DNA of 64,000 nucleotides from NCBI GenBank assembly GCA_040222275.1, contig JAVKDJ010000046.1:1-64000 (forward strand), in the 5' to 3' direction. The notes beneath the pieces were generated by a model. It was not told the DNA's origin. It did no database searches and saw only the letters and a list, made by a program, of their open reading frames with translations. The stretch is from CAXBNB01 sp040222275. GTDB lineage: Bacteria; Bacteroidota; Bacteroidia; Cytophagales; Cyclobacteriaceae. Of this stretch, positions 18,491 through 26,125 are shown piece after piece. The position numbers were made by a program, and so were the translations under genes. Positions within the stretch are counted from its first letter, which is position 1; every line of letters begins with the position of its first letter.

Positions 18491-18807
18491 CTTGTATAAT
18501 TTAAATAGTGAACAGTACGTACTGCAGGGTTTCCTGCTTTAGGTTCAAAACAAAATTTTTCGGGTACCCATTTTATTTCGATTTCCTATACAAGTTTAGG
18601 ATTTCTTATACATCAAAATCAATTTTATTGTTTAAAACCATGTCAAAACAATGGCATAAAACATGCGATCTTAGGGTCGATTGTATCGCTTAAAAAACAT
18701 CGATTTTGAAATGCATAAGCTATTTTTGTGTTTTTTAAGAGTTCAGTGTCTTTATAAAAACACAAATCGGATAGTTGTGTGTTTTTGGCATTTGAGCGTA
18801 CCAAATA
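18491..18807 (-). promoter_or_regulatory. Candidate control region of the polysaccharide locus
   Basis: The 317-bp gap between the regulator and susC. A perfect 12-bp palindrome CAGTACGTACTG lies at 18513-18524. A direct repeat GATTTCYTATACA occurs at 18580-18592 and 18600-18612, exactly 20 bp apart (two helical turns on one face). GCGAT...ATCGC (18665-18689) and GCTTA...TAAGC (18688-18720) are weaker inverted pairs. I found no TAnnTTTG box on the minus strand here, so transcription of susC may need an activator or an alternative sigma factor. The repeats are plausible binding sites for the upstream regulator; this is inference from position. Confidence 0.45.
18755..18787 (-). terminator. Terminator-like hairpin after the regulator gene
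   Basis: On the minus strand AAAACACACAA and TTGTGTTTTT form a stem with one small bulge around an 8-10 base loop, and the second arm ends in a T run. It lies 20 bp after the regulator stop codon and would separate regulator and susC transcripts. Confidence 0.5.
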
Positions 18808-20619
18808 TCAAACCTGCTGGGTTTGCAGGTCCTGAAAGAAGTTCTTTAGTTCGGAAGGGTTTTCTTCCATCAGTTTTTGTATTTTCTTCTTAAAATTGAG
18901 AATGGTATTTCTCCTTAGGTCCAATTTTTCAGCTAACACCGCCAGGGAAGATTCATCTTTATTCAGCACCGTGTACAAGATATAAAAAGCTTTCTCGATT
19001 GGGAATTTACAACCATGAAAAATGGTGTTGGTAGTAGGGGTTTCATTATACCCACATCGTGTACAACGCCTGGACAAAACCCCTTGCCCTGAAAAATGTT
19101 TTTTATTCGCACATTTTAAACATTCATAGCCATGCTCCCATTTGTGTTTGGAAAGGAATTTCATGCAAACATGCCCTGCCTTAAAAATATCCGCAAATTC
19201 CTCATACGCCAGTTGTTTGTTCATCACCCGCTCCTTTTGGATCGTTTTGATGTCGTTTCTGAGCTTCCAGTTGTCAAGGTCGAGTAATGCATTGAACCGT
19301 TCGATTTCCTGGCTTTGGTTTTGCAACTTCAGGTTTTGTTCTTCCAGCTGGCGGTTTTTACCAGCTATCTCAAGGGTCCGTTGTGCGATTTTGTCTTCCA
19401 GTTCCCTATTTACTTTTTCCTTCAGCTTCATATTTTCCTTGTGCTGGGCCATTGTGCGTTTAAAGGCAAGGTCGCGGTTGGCCTTCAGAATCCTCACCCT
19501 ATCGCTAAGGGCAAATGCCAAAAACAACATCTCGAACACAAAGGCAAAATGTAAACTGTAATAACTTTTGGGTATGAGGAAGGGCAAGCCGGAAACCATA
19601 AGCAAGGCCTTGATAATAAAGCCAAGGAAAAGCACGCCATAAGCCACCACAAAAAACCTTGCCGGGCGGTATCCCCTCATCAGCACCACTATACTCGAAT
19701 AAAAGACAACAGAAAGTGGGATAATTTCGATATTTCTGTACTGAAACAAATCCTGATTAAAAAACAGGCAATAAAAGAAATAAACAATCCTTAAGGCCAA
19801 AACGACATTCAAAACCTTATCTACCCGTGGCGCCCTTATTTTGGTATTCAAAAAACTCTTGGAGAAAATGATGGACCAAAAAATGACCAAAAACAGGGCC
19901 ACACCATAGGCAATCTGGTTCCATTCGGGAAATCCCGGCCAGAGGTATTGATAGGCTATCCCGTCCACGCACATGGCATATAAGCCAACACTCAAAAGGT
20001 AGATCGTGTAGTAAAGATTTCTTAGCTCCCTGATCGCAAGGTAAATCAAAGAATTGTACAGGGAAATGATGAGGATCATCCCATAAAACACCCCGTACAG
20101 AAAATACTCATTGAGGGCATAGTAAATGAAATGGTTCATCGACCTGATGGCAATGCGAATGTCTGCATAATGTCGACTGGCCACCCTAAAATAGCACTTG
20201 TACTTCCCCGGCTCGTGCAGCGAGATTTCAAAGTTTTTGTGCTTGAAAGGTTTTTCATTGAATGGCCTGGAATCACCCAATACAATATGCCTTAAATGTC
20301 CGTCGGGGGCATACAAATACACTTCCAGGCTATCTATCGTTTGGTCATAAAATTCCACCAGGTACTTTTTGTCATTCTCGGGCATCACAAAGGAAAAGTT
20401 CATCCAGTAGGCAGATGATGTATTGTAATGAATGGGTTGGAAGTTGGGCTTTAAGATAAAATCCCCATCTGGCATGTTGGAGATTTTCTGAAATGACGCG
20501 CTTCTGTCCTTATCCTCATAGTGAGGTAGGTCCTGAATCGACAAAATCACCTCGTCAGCATCGTAAGGAATGGTAAACAACTGCACCAATAATACACCAA
20601 TTACTACGATCAAATTCAT
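18808..20619 (-). CDS. 7TMR-DISM membrane sensor fused to an IS1595-transposase-type zinc ribbon and HTH
   Basis: A 603-residue protein with an unusual domain chain. A signal/anchor (1-16) is followed by a periplasmic 7TMR-DISM extracellular beta-sandwich (about 45-160, e.g. YWMNFSFVMP). Seven transmembrane helices follow (about 170-375), then a cytoplasmic coiled coil (about 385-465). Residues 470-545 match the N-terminal module of IS1595-family transposases: EEFADIF, a zinc ribbon with Cys500, Cys503, Cys519, Cys522 (CLKC, CTRC), then NTIFHGCKFPIEKAF. A helix-turn-helix follows (about 555-580, SLAVLAEKLDLRRNTILNF). The transposase catalytic DDE domain is absent. Other 7TMR-DISM sensors end in kinase, GGDEF or LytTR outputs; here the output looks like direct DNA binding from the membrane. 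It is next to and co-oriented with susC and probably controls that locus. Confidence 0.88.
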   Translation of the reverse strand: MNLIVVIGVLLVQLFTIPYDADEVILSIQDLPHYEDKDRSASFQKISNMPDGDFILKPNFQPIHYNTSSAYWMNFSFVMPENDKKYLVEFYDQTIDSLEVYLYAPDGHLRHIVLGDSRPFNEKPFKHKNFEISLHEPGKYKCYFRVASRHYADIRIAIRSMNHFIYYALNEYFLYGVFYGMILIISLYNSLIYLAIRELRNLYYTIYLLSVGLYAMCVDGIAYQYLWPGFPEWNQIAYGVALFLVIFWSIIFSKSFLNTKIRAPRVDKVLNVVLALRIVYFFYCLFFNQDLFQYRNIEIIPLSVVFYSSIVVLMRGYRPARFFVVAYGVLFLGFIIKALLMVSGLPFLIPKSYYSLHFAFVFEMLFLAFALSDRVRILKANRDLAFKRTMAQHKENMKLKEKVNRELEDKIAQRTLEIAGKNRQLEEQNLKLQNQSQEIERFNALLDLDNWKLRNDIKTIQKERVMNKQLAYEEFADIFKAGHVCMKFLSKHKWEHGYECLKCANKKHFSGQGVLSRRCTRCGYNETPTTNTIFHGCKFPIEKAFYILYTVLNKDESSLAVLAEKLDLRRNTILNFKKKIQKLMEENPSELKNFFQDLQTQQV

Positions 20620-20818
20620 ATCACCAACATATCGTGTTTTAGGACTGTTTTGTCCTTCTATTACATTTCGCTCACGAGTTTTTCAAAAACAGGCATCAAA
20701 ACTTAAAAATAATCAATCAATCAGCAAATGTGGAAAACTTCCAACCTTTGAAATCCGATATATGAATATATTTCATCAATTTTATCGGTTCGTTTCCACA
20801 TCCTAAAACCACTGTCTG

Positions 20819-23800
20819 ATGTACTTAATTTTTGATACCGAGACCACCGGGTTGCCCAAAAAATACAACGCACCACTCACCGATTTCGACAATTGGCCGA
20901 GGTTGGTCCAGTTGGCCTGGCAACTCCATGCCAGCGATGGCTCGCTCATCAACCACAAGAATTACATCGTAAAGCCCGATGGTTTTACTATCCCATTTAA
21001 TGCCCAGAAAGTACATGGCATATCCACCAAACGAGCAGAAGAAGAAGGCTATGACCTGAAGTTTGTACTGGAAGAATTTCAAAAGGATGTAGAAAAAACC
21101 AAGGCCACCATAGGCCACAACATAGAGTTTGACAACAACATTGTAGGATGTGAATACCTGAGGTCGTCCATGCCAAATATACTGGAGGGCCAGTTTTGTA
21201 GAGACACCAAGGAGGACGCCACCGATTTTTGTGCCATACCTGGAGGGCGGGGCGGCAAATTCAAGTGGCCCACACTCACCGAACTGCATACCAAACTCTT
21301 TGGCGTACCGTTTGAAGATGCCCACGATGCAGCCTATGATGTGGACGCCACATCGCGCTGTTTCTTCGGATTGGTAACTGAGGGCGTCATCAAACCGCTG
21401 GATGATACCGATCCGGCCAACATCACCTATGAAGCCCCAAAACTCGATGATGCCAACTTTGCAAAAAAGGATGGCACTTCTAAAAGTACAGGAAAGGAAG
21501 TAGCAATATCTGACATCAAGGGACCATTTTGTCACCTACATGTGCACTCACAGTATTCGGTGCTTCAGGCTACTACCGATGTGGGTTCTTTTATCAAAAA
21601 AGCCGTTGAAATGGAGATGCCTGCCCTGGCCCTGACAGACCTGGGCAACATGTATGGTGGCTATAAGTTTGTACAAGGGGCGCTGGGAGCAGGTATCAAA
21701 CCCATATTGGGCAGTGAATTCTTCGTTTCAGAAGAAAGGACCAAAACCAAATTCACCAAAGACAGCCCCGACAAGATGTCGAGGCAAGTGCTGCTGGCCA
21801 AAAACAAAAATGGCTTTCACAACCTGGCCAAATTAAGTTCATTGGCTTATATGGAGGGACTCTACGGCTTGTTCCCCCGTATCGACAAGGAGTTGATCCT
21901 GGAATACAAGCAAGATGTAATCGCCCTCTCCGGGGGGTTAAAAAGTGAGATTCCTTACCTAATCCTCAACGTTGGAGAGCAGCAGGCCGAAGAAGTTTTT
22001 AAATGGTGGGTGGATCATTTTGGCGATGACTTTTATGTCGAGCTCAACAGGCACGGACTGGAAGAGGAAGAACACCTCAATGAAGTATTGATCGGTTTTG
22101 CGAAAAAATATGGCACCAAAATATTGGCAGCCAATGATGTTTACTACCTCAACAAAGAGCAGTCCAAAGCCCACGACGTACTCCTTTGTATCAAAGACGC
22201 CAAAAGCATCAACGACCCTGTAGGCAATGGACGGGCTTACCGTGAGGCATTGCCCAATCAAGAGTTCTATTTCAAGTCCCAGGACGAAATGAAGCGTTTG
22301 TTCGCCGATATCCCGGAAGCCATAGAAAATATTCAAGGCCTTATAGACAAAATAGAGTCCTATGAGCTGAAAAGGGACGTATTGCTTCCAAAATACAACA
22401 TTCCCGATGAATTTAAATTTGAAGAAGACGAAAAAGATGGTGGTAAAAGAGGAGAAAACAAATTTCTAAGGCACCTGACCTATGAAGGGGCCAAAATACG
22501 CTATGGAGAAATAACCGATGAGATCAGGGAGCGGTTGGATTTTGAATTAAAAACCATAGAAAACACAGGCTACCCTGGTTACTTTCTAATCGTACAGGAT
22601 TTTACCTCGGAGGCAAGAAGGATGGGCGTATCGGTAGGCCCTGGAAGGGGGTCGGCTGCTGGTTCGGCAGTGGCCTATTGCATAGGCATTACCAATGTGG
22701 ATCCTATTGCGTACGACTTGCTTTTTGAGCGTTTTCTCAACCCCGACAGGGTATCACTCCCCGATATTGATATTGATTTTGACGATGAAGGAAGGGATAA
22801 AGTAATTCAATATGTGATCGATAAATACGGCCAAAACCAGGTGGCACAGATCATTACCTATGGTACAATGGCAGCCAAGTCTTCGATCAAAGATGCTGGG
22901 CGCGTTATGGATTTGTCCCTACCTGAAACCAACTCCATCGCCAATTTGGTGCCGGAAAAGCCCGGCACCACACTAAACAAGGCCTTTGAAGAAGTGCCTG
23001 AACTCAAAGAGCTACACGCCAGCACGGGTCCAAGGGCAGAGGTGTTGCAACAAGCCAAAATACTCGAGGGGTCGGTGCGCAACACTGGCATCCATGCCTG
23101 TGGGGTGATTATCACACCAGACGACATCACCAAGTATATCCCTGTAGCTACGGCCAAAGACTCTGCCCTGTTGGTCACTCAATTTGACAACAGCGTGGTA
23201 GAGAATGCCGGAATGCTGAAAATGGACTTCTTGGGGCTAAAAACACTCTCCATAATCAAAAGTGCCTGTGCCTATGTGAAAGAAAGGCATGGTATTGAAA
23301 TTATCCCTGACGAAATCCCGCTCGATGATAAAAAAACGTATGAGTTGTACCAACGTGGGGAAACCAACGGAACCTTCCAGTTTGAGTCGCCCGGTATGCA
23401 AAAGCACCTGCGCGCACTCAAACCTGACAAGTTTGAAGACCTCATTGCCATGAACGCCCTGTACCGTCCCGGTCCGATGGAGTACATCCCCAACTTTATC
23501 GACCGAAAGCATGGACGTGCCGAAATCACGTACGACCTAGAAGGCATGGAAGAGTTTTTGGCCGAAACCTATGGTATTACCGTCTATCAGGAGCAGGTAA
23601 TGCTCCTGTCCCAGAAGCTGGGAGGTTTCACAAAAGGTATGGCAGATGCCCTGCGTAAAGGCATGGGTAAAAAGAAGAAGGAGATCATCGACGAACTCAA
23701 GCCCAAATTTGTGGCCGGTTGTAAAGAAAGGGGGCACGACGAAAAAGTGGTGAATAAAGTATGGAGCGACTGGGAAGCGTTTGCTGCCTACGCCTTCAAC

Positions 23801-25036
23801 AAATCGCACTCTACCTGCTATTCGGTAGTAGCCTACCATACAGCCTACCTCAAGGCCAATTACCCTGAGGAATACATGGCCGCAGTACTCACCCACAACC
23901 AAAGCAACATCGAGAAAGTGAGCTTTTTCATGGAGGAGTGCCGCAACAGGGGCATCAAAGTGCTCGGCCCACATGTCAACGAATCAGGTGTCAATTTTAA
24001 AGTAAACAAGGAAGGACAAATCAGGTTTGGTTTGGGGGCCATCAAAGGTACCGGCGACTCTGCCGTAACGGCCATCATAGAGGAGCGTGATGCCAACGGC
24101 CCATTCAAAGACATTTTTGATTTTGCCACCCGGGTAAACCTGCGGGCGGTAAACAAAAAGACATTTGAGGCGCTGGCCATGTCGGGTTCATTTGATTGCT
24201 TCGAGAGCTACCACAGGCGGCAATACCTCATCACCGATGATGGGGAGGCCAGCCTGATCGAAAAGGCCATAAAATATGCTGCCAAAATCGAACATGAAAA
24301 ACAAAGTGCCCAGGCCTCTCTGTTTGGAGGCGAATCGGGTGTATCCATACCTGCGCCCAAGGTTTCCGATGTGGAGCCTTATACGGAGCTGGACAAGCTC
24401 AAAATTGAGAAGGAAGTTGTAGGACTATATATTTCCGGGCACCCTTTAGACCAGTTCAAATTTGAGGTGGACAAATTTTGCAATGCGACCATATCCAGGT
24501 TAAATGGCAACCTGGAAGAACTAAAAAACCTGGGCAATGTCAAATTAGCAGGGATAGTAACGGAAGTAAGCCACCGAATGACCAAAACTGGTAAGCCTTT
24601 CGGTACGCTTACCGTCCAGGACTTTACAGATTCCTATACCTTTTTTCTTTTTTCCGACGACTATATCAATTTCAAAGAATTTTTCACCCCGGATTGGGGA
24701 ATATACATTCAAGGCGTAGTACAAAACAGGTGGAAAGGCGGGGAACTGGAGTTGAAGATACGCAGCATCAGCCTTTTGTCCGACCTCAGGGAAAAGCTTA
24801 CCAAAGGCATCAATTTGCAAATAAACCTGGAAGACCTCAACCAATCTGTGGTAAATGAAATCATCAACCTGGCGACCACTCATGCCGGCACATGCGATTT
24901 CAAGCTCAACATAAGGGACAAAGAAAGCGGGAAAATGGCCAGATTGCTTTCCAGAAAATTTAAAGTTGACCCGGCAGATGAACTACTGGAAAAACTGAAT
25001 GCCATGGATGAAATAGAATATCAAATTTCGACTTAG
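20819..25036 (+). CDS. dnaE: DNA polymerase III alpha subunit with fused N-terminal 3'-5' exonuclease
   Basis: A 1405-residue replicative polymerase, longer than ordinary DnaE (about 1160-1200). Residues 1-185 are a DnaQ-like DEDDh proofreading exonuclease (Asp6, Glu8, Asp105, His169, Asp174). The PHP domain (about 235-460) follows, then the polymerase core with GPGRGSAAGS (608-617) and catalytic Asp651/Asp653 (PDIDIDFDDEG). A beta-clamp pentapeptide QASLF is at 1165-1169, and an OB fold lies at about 1230-1310. The PHP metal site has HLHVH (239-243) but lost three usual ligands: TDL at 273-275 (normally TDH), SGG at 371-373 (normally SGC), NDVYY at 439-443 (normally NDVHY). PHP proofreading is therefore probably dead and replaced by the fused domain. 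Unlike PolC, the exonuclease is not inserted into PHP. It is divergent from the regulator gene. Confidence 0.95.
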   Translation: MYLIFDTETTGLPKKYNAPLTDFDNWPRLVQLAWQLHASDGSLINHKNYIVKPDGFTIPFNAQKVHGISTKRAEEEGYDLKFVLEEFQKDVEKTKATIGHNIEFDNNIVGCEYLRSSMPNILEGQFCRDTKEDATDFCAIPGGRGGKFKWPTLTELHTKLFGVPFEDAHDAAYDVDATSRCFFGLVTEGVIKPLDDTDPANITYEAPKLDDANFAKKDGTSKSTGKEVAISDIKGPFCHLHVHSQYSVLQATTDVGSFIKKAVEMEMPALALTDLGNMYGGYKFVQGALGAGIKPILGSEFFVSEERTKTKFTKDSPDKMSRQVLLAKNKNGFHNLAKLSSLAYMEGLYGLFPRIDKELILEYKQDVIALSGGLKSEIPYLILNVGEQQAEEVFKWWVDHFGDDFYVELNRHGLEEEEHLNEVLIGFAKKYGTKILAANDVYYLNKEQSKAHDVLLCIKDAKSINDPVGNGRAYREALPNQEFYFKSQDEMKRLFADIPEAIENIQGLIDKIESYELKRDVLLPKYNIPDEFKFEEDEKDGGKRGENKFLRHLTYEGAKIRYGEITDEIRERLDFELKTIENTGYPGYFLIVQDFTSEARRMGVSVGPGRGSAAGSAVAYCIGITNVDPIAYDLLFERFLNPDRVSLPDIDIDFDDEGRDKVIQYVIDKYGQNQVAQIITYGTMAAKSSIKDAGRVMDLSLPETNSIANLVPEKPGTTLNKAFEEVPELKELHASTGPRAEVLQQAKILEGSVRNTGIHACGVIITPDDITKYIPVATAKDSALLVTQFDNSVVENAGMLKMDFLGLKTLSIIKSACAYVKERHGIEIIPDEIPLDDKKTYELYQRGETNGTFQFESPGMQKHLRALKPDKFEDLIAMNALYRPGPMEYIPNFIDRKHGRAEITYDLEGMEEFLAETYGITVYQEQVMLLSQKLGGFTKGMADALRKGMGKKKKEIIDELKPKFVAGCKERGHDEKVVNKVWSDWEAFAAYAFNKSHSTCYSVVAYHTAYLKANYPEEYMAAVLTHNQSNIEKVSFFMEECRNRGIKVLGPHVNESGVNFKVNKEGQIRFGLGAIKGTGDSAVTAIIEERDANGPFKDIFDFATRVNLRAVNKKTFEALAMSGSFDCFESYHRRQYLITDDGEASLIEKAIKYAAKIEHEKQSAQASLFGGESGVSIPAPKVSDVEPYTELDKLKIEKEVVGLYISGHPLDQFKFEVDKFCNATISRLNGNLEELKNLGNVKLAGIVTEVSHRMTKTGKPFGTLTVQDFTDSYTFFLFSDDYINFKEFFTPDWGIYIQGVVQNRWKGGELELKIRSISLLSDLREKLTKGINLQINLEDLNQSVVNEIINLATTHAGTCDFKLNIRDKESGKMARLLSRKFKVDPADELLEKLNAMDEIEYQIST

Positions 25037-25318
25037 CTTCTTTATATCCACCGTTATTGTTGGGGTTTGAATCCCGGTAACCCCGGAAAGGCCAATGGCT
25101 CCCCTGCTTTGCCCGAAATAAAATCAAACGAATGGAGGTTTATTTATTTCCCATTTTTAATGGAAATAGGGGAACTAAATATTAAAATTGTTCCTTTATA
25201 TTGATTGTCGGATTATCAGGCTTTCGGGAAAAAAAGAATTGGATAATCGCTTTTCTATTCTCATAAACTTGTTAATTTACCAGTTAGATATTTTTTGAGT
25301 TCACTTAACAGCACACGT

Positions 25319-26083
25319 ATGAAAAAGTTTTTATATCCACTTCTATTTGTCGGCCTGGCCTTTTTAGCATCCTGTGGTGGCGATGACCCACTGCCCTCCC
25401 CTGTTGTTAGTTTCATTACCGATCCCGGTGTGGTTGAGGTGGGGGTTCCTGTCAAATTTGAAAACCAGAGCTTGAAAGCTTCAAGCTACCTGTGGGATTT
25501 TGGCGGAGGAGTTACTTCTGAAGAAATATCGCCAACCGTGACCTTTGATAGCCGGGGCGAGCTCTATGTAAAACTAACGGCCAATACAGACGATGGACAA
25601 ATGGTAACTGATTCTTTGCTAATATCAGTAAAAGAAAGGGTTCTAACTGGATATTTTGTCAATATCTACCCAACTACAAACGGAACGGCTGCATGGGATC
25701 CTACTGAAGACGGGGAAGCTCAATTTGCCGATATTTTGATCCAGCTTATAGCCGACCAGGCTACCAATACCGAAAACAGCCTAATTGACGGTATTTTTAC
25801 AGATGTGGGACTATCATCCTTTTCCCTTACAGTTGACCCAGCTTTTGACAAAGTTACATTTACGAATGAGGTTTGGGTTTTCTCCATGTTTGATTTTGAT
25901 GGAGCGGATGGTGAAACCCCTTCCCAAACCAATACAGAATTTATGGCTTTAGCCCCATTCAATCCCTTGGAAGCTCCTACCTTCAAAAACGATGAAGGGG
26001 ACGCAGGCTATTTTTCAGTATTCTTTCAGGATGACGATACTGGTTTCGTAATAGATTTGGATTTTACTTTCGTCATAGAATAA
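25319..26083 (+). CDS. PKD-domain lipoprotein, first gene of the second SusC/SusD locus
   Basis: A 254-residue lipoprotein. The ATG at 25319 is preferred over an in-frame start at 25295 because it begins the SPII signal (MKKFLYPLLFVGLAFLASC). A PKD-type Ig domain spans about 30-105 (SSYLWDFGGGVTSEEISPTV is the typical WDFGDG-like core). The C-terminal half (about 110-254) contains no domain I recognise; it begins TGYFVNIYPTTNG. The gene ends 42 bp before the SusC-like gene, so it is probably the leader of that operon, and may bind the imported substrate at the cell surface. No catalytic motif is visible. Confidence 0.75.
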   Translation: MKKFLYPLLFVGLAFLASCGGDDPLPSPVVSFITDPGVVEVGVPVKFENQSLKASSYLWDFGGGVTSEEISPTVTFDSRGELYVKLTANTDDGQMVTDSLLISVKERVLTGYFVNIYPTTNGTAAWDPTEDGEAQFADILIQLIADQATNTENSLIDGIFTDVGLSSFSLTVDPAFDKVTFTNEVWVFSMFDFDGADGETPSQTNTEFMALAPFNPLEAPTFKNDEGDAGYFSVFFQDDDTGFVIDLDFTFVIE

Positions 26084-26125
26084 ATTTGATAGTATAGAGC
26101 AAACATCTACCAAAAACAACATTGA

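Noticed and set aside
18808..19230. Remnant of an IS1595 insertion sequence
   Set aside because: The zinc ribbon and HTH are in frame with the membrane sensor. There is no DDE/DDN catalytic domain, no terminal inverted repeats and no target duplication, so it reads as a domain of one gene rather than an inserted element.
20819..25036. PolC-type polymerase
   Set aside because: In PolC the exonuclease is inserted within the PHP domain. Here it is at the N-terminus before an uninterrupted PHP, and the core motifs are of DnaE type.
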